40,236 bases of DNA from an uncultured Bacteroidota bacterium (GTDB lineage Bacteria; Bacteroidota; Bacteroidia; Chitinophagales; Saprospiraceae). The notes beneath the pieces were generated by a model that worked only from the letters and a program-made list of their open reading frames with translations, searched no databases and was not told where the DNA came from. The position numbers were made by a program, and so were the translations under genes. Positions 26,601 to 35,577 of this stretch are shown piece after piece. The stretch is from the NCBI GenBank assembly GCA_937872515.1, contig CALMSX010000035.1:1-40236 (forward strand). The letters are read 5' to 3'. How positions within the stretch are numbered: position 1 is the stretch's first letter; the number at the start of each line of letters is the position of its first letter.

Positions 26601-27665
26601 TAATTCAAGGGGAGTTCCTGAATCCATGTCACTGCAACAAGCTCCATTTGAGTGGGTGGTAAATACCGGTTTTCCGTGTGAGGGAAGTGAGATTTTCCAT
26701 CTTTCCTGCCATCCACCATGTGAAAGCAAAAATACTTCTCCGCTTCCAGGAAAGCTGTTGGGCTTAACCCAAAATCCAATAGTAGCTGTACCCGAATTTA
26801 AAACATCACTTGCAGGCGCTGTTACATTGGCACCGCCATCCAGGTTAAGAGCTTGTTTTCCAAATCCAAATCGATCGGTTACAAAATTACCACCATTGCG
26901 ACTGGCATGGTTGGCCCATTCTGAACCGTCTTCTGTATTTCCATCAAAAGCAAACTCTGCTACTATGCCATCAACAGACGAAGGAGGTGTGTTTTGTTCT
27001 GCATACAGTCCTGCAATTTCGGTGTCTGTCAGGGCTGTTCCGTAAATTTCAACTTCATCGATAGACCCTTTAAAATAAAAGTTCTGGTCGATCGGGTCAT
27101 ATCCAATTCCCAGAGGATATCCGGTATCATCCAAATTTCCACTTGTGTTTTTCTCATTGGCTTTAACACCGTTAACATAAATGATGTCTTTACTGCCATC
27201 GTGCACCATTACAAGGTGGGTCCATTGGCCCAGCTGCAATGGATTGCCTGAATCCATATCGCTACAACAGGCTCCATTGGCATGGGTGGTAAATACAGGC
27301 TTTCCATGAGATGGCAATGAGATTTTCCACCTTTCTTGCCATCCGCCATTTGACAAAATAAATACTTCTCCCTGTGCGGGGAATTCTTCTGGTTTAACCC
27401 AGAAACTAATCGTCGCAGTGCCGGTGTTCAAAGCGTCGCTGTTGGCCGCTGTGACAGAAGACTGTATTCCGTCAAAAGCAAAGGCCCTTCCTGCAATTCC
27501 AAAGCGGTCTGTCGTCAGCCGTGCTCCATTGACTTTGGCATGGTTGGCGTTGACGGTACCGTCTTTGGCACTACCTGAAAACGAATACTGTGCCAGCGGA
27601 CTCTGTGCTTGGATGTTAAATCCTCCCAACAGCATCAATAGCAAAATAGGTAAGGTGTGTTTCAT
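23601..27665 (-). CDS. T9SS-exported protein with five LamG domains and two fibronectin type III domains
   Basis: The reading frame opens at 27701, but the signal peptide MKHTLPILLLMLLGGFNIQAQ begins at 27665, which I take as the start (1354 residues). Four LamG (concanavalin A-like) domains of about 210 residues are followed by two fibronectin type III domains (about 860-1050), a fifth LamG and a T9SS type A sorting tail (GVFPNPAVDQLVIQ ... SYPSGMYQVNFVTGGK). Each LamG has the core WQERWKISLPSHGKPV or a variant, then SDMDS. Domains 1-3 carry an ACCSDMDSG motif with two adjacent cysteines. No catalytic domain is present, so it is probably a surface glycan-binding protein or adhesin. It lies 42 bases after the gene upstream. 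Confidence 0.93.
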   Translation of the reverse strand: MKHTLPILLLMLLGGFNIQAQSPLAQYSFSGSAKDGTVNANHAKVNGARLTTDRFGIAGRAFAFDGIQSSVTAANSDALNTGTATISFWVKPEEFPAQGEVFILSNGGWQERWKISLPSHGKPVFTTHANGACCSDMDSGNPLQLGQWTHLVMVHDGSKDIIYVNGVKANEKNTSGNLDDTGYPLGIGYDPIDQNFYFKGSIDEVEIYGTALTDTEIAGLYAEQNTPPSSVDGIVAEFAFDGNTEDGSEWANHASRNGGNFVTDRFGFGKQALNLDGGANVTAPASDVLNSGTATIGFWVKPNSFPGSGEVFLLSHGGWQERWKISLPSHGKPVFTTHSNGACCSDMDSGTPLELNKWTHVVMVHDGTSDVIYFNGSKVNEKAVSGMLDDTQYPLGIGWDPIDKGGFFDGSFDDVVLINKAMTETEVNAWYQVEATFPGTQSDLVASYSMNGNGDDDTDFHNNGVVSNDAAGTVNRFGRANNALIGTVTADNSPALQSDYTTVSFWLKPNQFPGSGEVFLLSNGGWQERWKISLPSHGKPVFTTHANGACCSDMDSGTPLALNAWTHVVMVHDGSQDIIYFNGVRVNEKSVSGALDKTQHPLGIGWDPIDKGGIFDGAIDDVALYNRALNDAEISQLYGQQSVETPIAGNLVARYAFDNNGHDGTAYNNDASGYFPGKDRFGKANKGAAFKNIGSEVRAENSPQLNGGTTTVSFWINPNTYADNGEYYLLSFGGWQERWKISLPSHGKPVWTTNHSNGISDMDSGEGNTLPLKSWTHVAMVHDGNKDIIYFNGVQVAEKNVVGTLNSTTHPLGIGYNAVDGGSWFDGLMDEVQIYNTALDATAIKALYDSQALEEGGDDEAPDAPLNLDGQVTFNNVSLSWRPSSDNVGVVAYNVYIFSSLAAITPATEQTFAQLTPLTDYVFGVSAIDEAGNESEITTLKVTTGPDESPDVTPPTAPGNLRGTPSFSSVLLAWDPSIDDRKVDGYIMWVDGVYYDSLAPEVVSVLVSGLDSKTAYSFEVAAFDLSGNLSAVSELTVSTTEPLDTGEPGLVAHYPFEGNANDATPYLNHGAAGGNVSYETATHPLGGMNVKFDGDGDSILCPNAVQLLSEYTSVSFWIRVDGKNIADAEAYVMDFGHWDQRWKISLPQHLKIVWTTNSNNTQFPNFISDMDSKDGNELVQGFWWHVTMVHDGADDVIYVNGQEVNRKPAPGKLNATTRPLCFGNNPIEGGQYFVGALDNVKIYNKALTGEEINQLYQTGTTSSKEQQWVYEYIQGVFPNPAVDQLVIQHSLEGSTVDLRVIDAMGRQIGSQRITSDALRSKKIVVDVSSYPSGMYQVNFVTGGKSLGSIGFVKR
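23890..27600 (-). repeat. Five LamG-coding repeats, the first four strongly similar in DNA
   Basis: LamG-coding units recur at about 620-640 bp for the first four copies; the fifth is set apart by the fibronectin domains. The core coding for WQERWKISLPSHGKP and the flanking SDMDS segment sits near 27250-27350, 26620-26725, 25997-26095 and 25375-25460, and is highly similar in DNA sequence. Such similarity invites recombination between copies and could collapse in assembly. Confidence 0.8.
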
Positions 27666-27707
27666 CGTAGTATGATTTAATATGTGATTATAATGTGGCA
27701 AAATAAA

Positions 27708-30700
27708 TTACATTTTTAAAAAGGGCAGACTCGATTTGCCCTGACTGTGGTAAACTATAAGGGTATACATTCCTCTGGTCAATTGGGATACATCAAGGGT
27801 GGTATGACCAGCATTCATATCAAGCTCCTTTATTTTTTTTCCGGTTATTGCTAATATCTCCGCCTTTATGGGGGCAAAAATCAAATCGTCAAATTGAATT
27901 TCTGCCTTAGTTAGCACAGGATTGGGATATAATCGAATCGATGCGATTTGCGGATCCCAGGTAGCATTGACAACGCCTTGATTGTACACCTCACCCACCT
28001 GTTCAGGACGGATCAGTTGATCATAAATTACAACTTCGTCAATCACTCCTTTAAAATTGTAGTCGGCAATGTCGGCATTCATTTGCCCTATTGTCATCGC
28101 TTTTTGGGTGGTCCTCAACGCACCGCTATGGCTTTTAAAACTTTCTAACTGGCCGTTGACAAAGAGCAAAACGTCTTTCCCATCATAGGAGGCACACACA
28201 TGGTAATAGGTGTCGTTGTTGATGTCTGTTGTAGCATCCAGATCAGTAATCCCATTTACGGTATTCACAGTCCATCTCAATTTATTTTCCTGGGTAATAG
28301 AAATCTTACATCTTTCCTGCCAACTGCCGTGAGAAACCAAAAAAGTTTCTTTTTCAGGCTGACTGATGGGTTTGAACCAGCTACACACCGATATACCCTG
28401 GGTAAAATTGAGTTTGGCTTGATTGGGTACCAAAATGTGTTGGTTGCCCCCATTAAAATAATAAGCACTCAATGCTTTTGCATTCCTGTCTGCTGTTAAA
28501 ATCACACCCTTAGGTGTGCCATTAATTTCATTACCACTTTTGTCATTGGCATTGCCGGAAAAATCATAATAGGCCAATGCATTGTAATTTTCTGTGCCAA
28601 ACGTTTTTACCAGTATTTTGACACTTCTTTCTATGGCTGTATGAAGGCCATCTGTTACGGCTACGGTAATGGTGTAAATGCCCTCACCCGGTGCCTGCCA
28701 TATAATTTCTGAACTACCATTACCCAAACCAATGCCTTCAACTTTCCATTCATATTGTAACGGATCACCTTCTTCGTCTTCTGCTTCACACCAAAATCTC
28801 ACCTGAGATCCGGGCTCGACATATGACCTGTCTTTTTGAATGGCGGGTACCTTTGGGGCGGTGTTAATTTTTTCTACTACTTGGATCTGATAAATAGCAG
28901 TGTCACTCAATCCGGTTTCATCTACTGCAATGCATCGAATCTCAACTGCTCCTGTTTCTCCGGATGCTTCATAACTCACATTGGTTCCGCTACCGTTAAT
29001 TATTCCTTTATTGGCAGACCAGGCGTAAGTTAATACCGGAGAATCTGCATCCATCGCTTTACAATATAGATTGACTTTCTTTTGTTGCTCTACTACGTTG
29101 CTATCGCCTACTAAGGCCTGAATACGGGGTTTGATGGAATATACTTTTTGGCTTTGACGATAGTCAACAATGACGCCGTTTACCAACATTTTGTTTTCGT
29201 CGAAACTGATCGTTCCATTTGCCGGACAGTAAACCAGCATTACTGCTTCATTCGAAGGAATATTGATACTGGTTAGCCCTGTCTTGTTTTTGGCAAGAAA
29301 TGTCTCAGACAAAGCCTCATAAATGTCAGTAGCCTGTGTGCCCAAATCTACCTCCACCAAAGCTGTCGAGGTATTGGGATTGTAAATCAGAAAACTTGGG
29401 TAAGCTGCATCTTGAAAGAAATCAGTTTTGAGCAAGTCCAGTTTTATTACTTTTTCAACATTGGTCTTTTCGACGATACTTCCTAAATATCCAATAGATG
29501 AAGTACCGTAAAGTGCCAGGTTGGTGGCCGACCATCCACTTTTGAGGGCATCTCCTGTTGAAAAGGGCGACTTTGTTTGCCATACTTGTCGTAGGGCCTC
29601 ATATCCCAATACACGGTTATCATCGTATTGTGCTGACCAGGTACTGGCATCCTGCTGATCTGAAGGAAGGTAGCCATGGTAAAACAATCGGTTGGCATTA
29701 GCCAGATGCAGAACCCATTTTGCAATGTCTTTTGCAAATCTTTTATCATATCGAGTCATGGGTACAAGGGCTGCAGCCTGGTGGAGTCCGTTCATCTGAA
29801 AGGCATAGTCATTGCCACCATCATTGGCTTCCCCAATAAGTCCGGTCACATCCAAGCCGCCCCATTTTCCTTTTATGCATCCCCAGCCTCTCAAAGGACC
29901 TTTGTCAAAACACCAGTTTACCATTTTTTCAATATCGTAATGGGTGTTTAATTCTGCATTCATCCGGGCAGCAGTATATACCCCGTAGGGTAGTTGTAAT
30001 TCATAAGAGGGATTGCTTGACCAGGTGTTTAAAAATTCCATGGCCCATTCACTTGTTTTAAGAAATTCTTCATTCCCGCTTTCCAACCACGCATTGTATA
30101 AAACCCAGGCCATGGCTCCTGCCGCTTCAGGTTCAGTAACACCCCCTTGTAAGGGCTCCATGGTCTTAAACTTCCATGCCCTGTAATTCATGTAGGGCTT
30201 GGTCCATGGCTTATCACTTCCTCCCATGGCCCTGATAGCCCTTGCAAATTGTTGTGCAATGCTGTTAAATTGTTCTTTGCCTGTCCCGTCTAAACCATTA
30301 TAGAGGTCATACAACTGATAAAAGTAAACATTAGGCATTACGTCATACCACCAATCATTGCCACTGCTTCCACCTGCATTGTTGAGATAAATATTTTCAC
30401 CATTGGCCTTGTTGTAAAAATCATAGCTCATTTTAATCCAGTTTTTGCCAAACTGATTGCTTTTGTCGATACCAGCCAGACTTGCACCAACCAAAGAGGG
30501 GAGGACGTTGATGGCTTCGTTGCCAAAGGGAGATTTGGTTCCTACAAAAGTGTGGAGTCCGAATTTCTCCTGATTGGGATAATTGATGCCACCTGATTGC
30601 AGATAAATAAATGGCATGTATTGTCCGCTAAGTGATAAGTTGTAAACCAGGCTGTCATACTTAGTTGCTACTGTTCTCCAATCCCGCATCACATAGGGCG

Positions 30701-30815
30701 ACGGTGCCATGGCTACGCCCGAAAGCCTGTTGATGGCAATTTGTCCGGCCTGAGAAAAACCAGGTGTTTGCAACAAAATCAGCAATAAAAAAAGAGTGAT
30801 GGTTCTAAATATCAT
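27708..30815 (-). CDS. T9SS-exported large protein: unknown helical domain, Ig/PKD-like domains and LamG
   Basis: The frame is open from 30869, but MIFRTITLFLLLILLQTPGFSQ from 30815 is the proper signal peptide. The first 500 residues form a helical, glycosidase-like domain with a conserved stretch SSGNDWWYDVMPNVYFYQLY, TEPEAAGAMAWVLYNAW and SSNPSYELQLPYGVYTAARM. It resembles an (alpha/alpha)6 catalytic fold, but I cannot assign a GH or PL family. Two PKD/Ig-like domains (starting near VGDSNVVEQQKKVNLYCKA and NTAPKVPAIQKDRSYVEPGS), one LamG with SWQERCKISITQENKLRW and a T9SS tail (SIRLYPNPVLTKAEI ... LTRGMYTLIVYHSQGK) follow. It is probably a surface carbohydrate-active protein. It is in the SusCD transcript, 105 bases after susD. 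Confidence 0.88.
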   Translation of the reverse strand: MIFRTITLFLLLILLQTPGFSQAGQIAINRLSGVAMAPSPYVMRDWRTVATKYDSLVYNLSLSGQYMPFIYLQSGGINYPNQEKFGLHTFVGTKSPFGNEAINVLPSLVGASLAGIDKSNQFGKNWIKMSYDFYNKANGENIYLNNAGGSSGNDWWYDVMPNVYFYQLYDLYNGLDGTGKEQFNSIAQQFARAIRAMGGSDKPWTKPYMNYRAWKFKTMEPLQGGVTEPEAAGAMAWVLYNAWLESGNEEFLKTSEWAMEFLNTWSSNPSYELQLPYGVYTAARMNAELNTHYDIEKMVNWCFDKGPLRGWGCIKGKWGGLDVTGLIGEANDGGNDYAFQMNGLHQAAALVPMTRYDKRFAKDIAKWVLHLANANRLFYHGYLPSDQQDASTWSAQYDDNRVLGYEALRQVWQTKSPFSTGDALKSGWSATNLALYGTSSIGYLGSIVEKTNVEKVIKLDLLKTDFFQDAAYPSFLIYNPNTSTALVEVDLGTQATDIYEALSETFLAKNKTGLTSINIPSNEAVMLVYCPANGTISFDENKMLVNGVIVDYRQSQKVYSIKPRIQALVGDSNVVEQQKKVNLYCKAMDADSPVLTYAWSANKGIINGSGTNVSYEASGETGAVEIRCIAVDETGLSDTAIYQIQVVEKINTAPKVPAIQKDRSYVEPGSQVRFWCEAEDEEGDPLQYEWKVEGIGLGNGSSEIIWQAPGEGIYTITVAVTDGLHTAIERSVKILVKTFGTENYNALAYYDFSGNANDKSGNEINGTPKGVILTADRNAKALSAYYFNGGNQHILVPNQAKLNFTQGISVCSWFKPISQPEKETFLVSHGSWQERCKISITQENKLRWTVNTVNGITDLDATTDINNDTYYHVCASYDGKDVLLFVNGQLESFKSHSGALRTTQKAMTIGQMNADIADYNFKGVIDEVVIYDQLIRPEQVGEVYNQGVVNATWDPQIASIRLYPNPVLTKAEIQFDDLIFAPIKAEILAITGKKIKELDMNAGHTTLDVSQLTRGMYTLIVYHSQGKSSLPFLKM

Positions 30816-30920
30816 TATCACACAGATAAATCCTGTTAAACAAAAATGAGATAGACTTTTCTTTATCAACTATGCTATGAAGCAGGATGATGGTACTTTC
30901 ATGATCTTTTTTGGACCAAC

Positions 30921-32348
30921 TCAATATCCGGGGTTCTGCAATAAATTAGCATTGAGATCAATTTCAGTTTGTGGAATGGGAAATCTTTCGTGTTTGTCTT
31001 TCACAAAACCGGGAAGCAGATCTCCGGCAATTCCCCATCTTACCAAATCAAAAAATCGATGCATCTCAAATGCCAGTTCAACCTGCCGCTCATGACGAAT
31101 GGCTGCGCGCATCTCAGCTATGTCAGTGGTGCTTATTTTGGGTAGGGCGGTGGCAGGATTTACTGCCTGACTTCTGGCCCTGTTCCTCACAACTTCCAGA
31201 GGTATGGCAGCCTCCGCTACCCGACCCAATTCATTGAGAGCTTCTGCTTCCCAAAGCAAAACTTCTGCAAATCTTATTGCGGTATAATTGATGTCTCCAT
31301 CTGCGGGCTGAGTCACTTCAGCAGGATTTTGAAGATATTTAATAGGACTGTAACGAGTAGAGGAAAATGAATTTTTATACACCACGCCAAAATAGTCTTC
31401 GTTGTTCATGGCAATGGTAAACTTCCTCCTGGGATCGTCCGTCTCAAAAGCTTTGACCAATTCTTCTCTGGCTTCAGCAAAACCATAGCCTGTCAGTTTT
31501 TTTGACATCCACCATTGGTTTAAAAAATTGCCCAAACCGAGTTGTAGATTGGTATGCTGAATCTCCCAAACAGATTCTGCATTGTTCTGAGTAAATTTTT
31601 TAAAATTATCCCGATAGTCAGCCATCAGGCTATAAACATTTAAAGCTTTTATCTGGGCAGTTTTTTCAACTACCTTGTTATAATCTTTTTGATACAAGGC
31701 TGTTTTGGCAGCCAGGGCAAGGGCAGCTCCCTTTGTTGCTCTTCCGGCCTGAACAGCAGGTCTGATGGATGGAAGATAACCGGCAGCTTCCTCACAATCG
31801 TTGTAAATCTGAGCTAGTATTATGGAATTGGCAGTTTTGGCTACTTTTAGATTTTCAGGAGCAACCAGGGTTGTAAACAAGGGCACATCGCCAAAAACCT
31901 GACTTAGTAAAAAATAATAATAAGACCTCAGAAATAAAGCTTCGCCTCTAAGTTCATTCCTTTTGGCAACACTCATTTCTGCTTTATCCAAATTAGCCAA
32001 CACTACATTGCACTGGGTTATTCCTTCGTAGTTAACCTTCCAAAAGGTATTAAATTCTTCTGTTCTTGGGGTGTAGGTAAAGGCATCCATCTCAACCAAT
32101 CCGGGTCTCGAACCATCTCCCCCTGTGATGGCTTCATCTGAAGTTATGGTGGAAAAAGCCCAGTAAAAATTATTGTTTTTGTTGTTGAACATCAAAGGGC
32201 CATAAGCCGCATTGATTGCCTGTACTGCATCGGCCTCAGTTTTGAAAAAAGAACCTGCATCCAGGGTGGCAATGGGTTCTTTGTCTAAAATACCCTGGCA
32301 GGAAAATAAGAATCCAGATATAATAAATAGGTATATTGCCTTTGTCAT
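30921..32348 (-). CDS. SusD/RagB-family surface glycan-binding lipoprotein
   Basis: The frame opens at 32372, but MTKAIYLFIISGFLFSC from 32348 gives a lipoprotein signal with the lipid cysteine, so I start there. The family pattern is present: CQGILDKEPIATLDAGSFFKTEADAVQAINAAYGPL at the N-terminus, TPR-like helices with RGEALFLRSYYYFLLSQVFGDVPL, and the C-terminal AAIRHERQVELAFEMHRFFDLVRWG and FPIPQTEIDLN. It caps the SusC channel at the outer membrane and captures glycan. It starts 11 bases after the susC stop. Confidence 0.96.
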   Translation of the reverse strand: MTKAIYLFIISGFLFSCQGILDKEPIATLDAGSFFKTEADAVQAINAAYGPLMFNNKNNNFYWAFSTITSDEAITGGDGSRPGLVEMDAFTYTPRTEEFNTFWKVNYEGITQCNVVLANLDKAEMSVAKRNELRGEALFLRSYYYFLLSQVFGDVPLFTTLVAPENLKVAKTANSIILAQIYNDCEEAAGYLPSIRPAVQAGRATKGAALALAAKTALYQKDYNKVVEKTAQIKALNVYSLMADYRDNFKKFTQNNAESVWEIQHTNLQLGLGNFLNQWWMSKKLTGYGFAEAREELVKAFETDDPRRKFTIAMNNEDYFGVVYKNSFSSTRYSPIKYLQNPAEVTQPADGDINYTAIRFAEVLLWEAEALNELGRVAEAAIPLEVVRNRARSQAVNPATALPKISTTDIAEMRAAIRHERQVELAFEMHRFFDLVRWGIAGDLLPGFVKDKHERFPIPQTEIDLNANLLQNPGY

Positions 32349-32359
32349 TTTTTCTGTTT

Positions 32360-35300
32360 TTAAAATTCGCAATTAAAACCAAGTGTCATTACCCGTGCGG
32401 CAGGTACGGTGCCCCAATCTATGCCCACACTCAGATCTGATGATATGCCCAGTCCCCTCGTGTCATTGGCATTGGCCTGAATTTCGGGATCCAGCCCGGG
32501 ATACTTGGTAAAAGTGAAAGCATTTTGAACCGAAAAGTAGGCTCTGAAACTAGAGACCGCTCTAATGCCCAGCAGGTCTTTGAAATCATAACCTATGGTG
32601 ATGTTTTTTACCCTAAGATAAGATCCATCTTCCAGGAAACGAGTTGATATTCTCCGGTTTCCGTTTCTGTCATCAACACTTACCCTTGGGATATTGGTAT
32701 CGGTGTTTTCTGGTGTCCATCGGTCTAATATGGCTTCATAGGAATTGAATCCTCTCAACTGAGTCTCATAGGCAAAGTTGCCATACAGAAAATAGATGTC
32801 ATTGCCATAAACACCCTGAATCAGGGTGGAGATATCTAAATTGCCTATTGTCAGGCCCATTGTTAAACCATAAGAAAAATCTGGAAAGGGACTTCCGGCA
32901 TGGGCACGGTCTTTGTCATCAATTTTATTGTCTCCATTCAAATCTTTAAACTTTACATCACCGGGTCGGGTAAAGGTGGTTTGAAATGGACTGGCATCAA
33001 TTTCTTCCTGACTTTGGAAAATGCCTTCCATTTCCCATATATAAAATGAACCCACCGGGTATCCGGCTTCTGTTCGGGTAATAGGACCATCTGACAATCC
33101 AAAGCCTCCTGAAATAGGCTCACTGTCAGCAATACTTACTACTTTATTGCTAATCGAAGAAATATTAGCGCCTATGTTGAGGGTCGACTTGCCCAATCGC
33201 TGACGGTAGTTTAAACCCAGTTCTATGCCTTTGTTTTCAACAGATGCCGCATTGACAAAGGGAGGTCTGCTACCTCCACCAGCCTGTGGAATAGGTACTC
33301 TGACCAGGATGTCATCTGTTCGTTTGATGAATAAATCGGTGGTCAGGGTCAATTTATCGTTCCATAAACTTAAGTCGAGTCCCAAATTGCTTTGGGTACT
33401 GGTTTCCCATCTGATGTTTTGATTGCCGGTTTCCAGAATGCTTGCGCCGGTGGCTACCTGATCTCCAAATGTGTAAACGTAATTTCCGGTACTGACCAAT
33501 GAGCTGTAAGGGTAGATACCAATTTCCTGGTTGCCCAGCTGTCCCCAGCTAGCCCTGATTTTGAGGGTAGAGATAAAGGTGTTTTCAGGAAAGAAGGCTT
33601 CATTTGATACATTCCAGGCCGCTGATACCGACGGGAAATTAGCCCATCGGTTGTTCCTCCCAAACCGGCTGGATCCATCCCTTCTGAATGAGGCACTTAA
33701 AATGTAACGATTTTTATAAGCATAGCCCACCTGTGAAAAGTAACTCAACAAGGCCCACTCTGTGGCAATGCCGGAAATCCCTACGTTTTTGATGTCTTCG
33801 GTAATACTACTGCTCAAATACCTGAACAAAGGATCAGTTAGCCTGAAGTTGTTGGCAGATGCTCCCAGATAGTCTGTGTGATTATCAATGGCCTCCATAC
33901 CCGCCAGCACAGATAATTTGTGGTCGCCAAAGGTTTTTTGAAAATCCAGGGTGTTGTTCCATACCAGGGTCTGGTTGAAAACCCTGCCTTCATTGAGAGA
34001 GGTAGGACTATAAATAGCAGCAGACAGCCGTTCTTTCCACAATTTCTCCTTGTCAAACAGCAAATCACCGCCAAGGGTCGATCGCAGATTTATCCCTTCA
34101 GCCAATCTGAATTCTGCAAAGGCATTTCCAAAAACCCGATATCTTTTGAGGTTCCAGTCTGTATTGTCAACCAACACTTCCGGATTGGCATTGCCATCTC
34201 CATAAAGAGTTGGATCTCCCAACTCAACACTGGTCTTGACCGGACTACCATCTGCATGAAATCTTTTAAACAAAGGAGAAGCTATCAGGGCATACCTCAC
34301 ACCACTCAATTCGTTGCCGGCTCCATAGCCATCACCTGAACCATTGATGATGTTTCGATCGGTATGCGAGAATACCAGATTGGTTCCTACCCTAAACCAC
34401 GATTTACCACTTTCTGCGTTCATGCGGAATTGGTATTTTTTGAAACCCTGTCCTCTAAAAATGCCATCCTGGTTGAGGTATTCTCCGGATAAATAGTAGG
34501 TGCCATTTTCACTTCCCCCTCTTGCAGAAAGTGAAACGCGCTGCATGGCGGCAGGATTGAACATGATGTCCAGCCAGTTGTTATCGGGCAAGGTGTCAAG
34601 AATTGCCGGATCATAAGTGGGTAGCTGATTGGCAACATTCCTCAAAGCATTGGCATTGACGATGGCCTCGTTTCGAATGGTAAGAAAGTCTTTTGCATTA
34701 AGTAGCTTTGGCAGGTTGACAGGTTGCTGGATGCCCAGGTAACTTTCAAACTGAAACACCGGTTTTCCGGATTTACCTCTTTTGGTAGTTATCAGCACTA
34801 CACCATTGGCTGCCCTCGCACCATAAACGGAAGCTGCAGCTGCATCTTTTAAGATCTCAATCGTGGCAATGTCGCTGATGGAAAACATGTTCAGCCCTCC
34901 TGTGGTAGGAATCCCATCAATCACGTAGAGAGGATTATTGTTACCCAATGTACCTACCCCCCGGATCCTCACAGCAATGTCATCGCCTGGTGAACCGGTC
35001 ACCTGGGTAACCATTACCCCCGGCGACTGCCCCTGCAAGGCCTGATCTACACTGGTGACCACTAATTTTTCAACATCCTTGGCTTTTAGCGATGTGATGG
35101 ATGAACTTACTTCTGTCCTTATTTCTTTTTTATAGCCTACTACAATGACTTCATTCATGAGGTTGGTCTGTGGGCTCAGGGTAATGGTCATTGGTGTGCT
35201 GCCAACCACTACTTCCTGACTGGCATAACCTATGTAACTGATTACAAGAACCGATGACGCCGAGCCCACTTTTAAGTTGAATCCCCCGTCAAAGTCGGTA

Positions 35301-35476
35301 GCAGTTCCGTTTTGTGTATTTTTTTCCAGCACCGAAGCGCCTATGATGGCACTGCCATCTTCAGCAGAAACTACCTTTCCCGTCACTGTTGGTCCTTGTG
35401 AGAAAAGGGGAAATGTAAATAAGACCACAAATATTATTATGAAATGAAATGTGTATTGCTTTAACGAATAACGCAT
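32360..35476 (-). CDS. SusC/RagA-family TonB-dependent outer-membrane transporter
   Basis: The frame begins at 35530, but MRYSLKQYTFHFIIIFVVLF from 35476 is the likely start and signal peptide (1038 residues). A carboxypeptidase-D regulatory-like domain (VTGKVVSAEDGSAIIGASVL ...) is followed by the plug domain with the SusC signature NPLYVIDGIP, then the 22-strand barrel with C-terminal aromatic residues. It imports the oligosaccharide through the outer membrane using TonB energy. There is no N-terminal STN domain, so regulation through an anti-sigma factor is unlikely; the divergent AraC-type gene is the better candidate. A -7-like element lies at 35556-35563. Confidence 0.97.
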   Translation of the reverse strand: MRYSLKQYTFHFIIIFVVLFTFPLFSQGPTVTGKVVSAEDGSAIIGASVLEKNTQNGTATDFDGGFNLKVGSASSVLVISYIGYASQEVVVGSTPMTITLSPQTNLMNEVIVVGYKKEIRTEVSSSITSLKAKDVEKLVVTSVDQALQGQSPGVMVTQVTGSPGDDIAVRIRGVGTLGNNNPLYVIDGIPTTGGLNMFSISDIATIEILKDAAAASVYGARAANGVVLITTKRGKSGKPVFQFESYLGIQQPVNLPKLLNAKDFLTIRNEAIVNANALRNVANQLPTYDPAILDTLPDNNWLDIMFNPAAMQRVSLSARGGSENGTYYLSGEYLNQDGIFRGQGFKKYQFRMNAESGKSWFRVGTNLVFSHTDRNIINGSGDGYGAGNELSGVRYALIASPLFKRFHADGSPVKTSVELGDPTLYGDGNANPEVLVDNTDWNLKRYRVFGNAFAEFRLAEGINLRSTLGGDLLFDKEKLWKERLSAAIYSPTSLNEGRVFNQTLVWNNTLDFQKTFGDHKLSVLAGMEAIDNHTDYLGASANNFRLTDPLFRYLSSSITEDIKNVGISGIATEWALLSYFSQVGYAYKNRYILSASFRRDGSSRFGRNNRWANFPSVSAAWNVSNEAFFPENTFISTLKIRASWGQLGNQEIGIYPYSSLVSTGNYVYTFGDQVATGASILETGNQNIRWETSTQSNLGLDLSLWNDKLTLTTDLFIKRTDDILVRVPIPQAGGGSRPPFVNAASVENKGIELGLNYRQRLGKSTLNIGANISSISNKVVSIADSEPISGGFGLSDGPITRTEAGYPVGSFYIWEMEGIFQSQEEIDASPFQTTFTRPGDVKFKDLNGDNKIDDKDRAHAGSPFPDFSYGLTMGLTIGNLDISTLIQGVYGNDIYFLYGNFAYETQLRGFNSYEAILDRWTPENTDTNIPRVSVDDRNGNRRISTRFLEDGSYLRVKNITIGYDFKDLLGIRAVSSFRAYFSVQNAFTFTKYPGLDPEIQANANDTRGLGISSDLSVGIDWGTVPAARVMTLGFNCEF

Positions 35477-35555
35477 TAGATTAAATTTTGGCTTTATTAT
35501 CAAATTCCGAAACAGTATCCTGTCTCTCAACTCTGTGGCTATGAGCAGCTATCAA

Positions 35556-35563
35556 CAAATTTA
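35556..35563 (-). promoter_or_regulatory. TAAATTTG -7 element for the susC operon
   Basis: It reads TAAATTTG on the minus strand, 79 bases before the susC start at 35476. No -33 TTTG occurs at the expected distance, which suits an activator-dependent promoter; a TATTATTATG repeat unit lies in that position. Confidence 0.4.
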
Positions 35564-35577
35564 TCTCTTATACCTTC

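Noticed and set aside
26551..27045. Plus-strand frame of 164 codons opposite the LamG repeats
   Set aside because: It mirrors the repeated LamG DNA; the minus-strand protein explains the sequence fully.
23890..27600. CRISPR-like regular repetition
   Set aside because: The unit of about 630 bp codes for LamG domains in one frame. There is no short repeat-spacer pattern here or elsewhere in the window.
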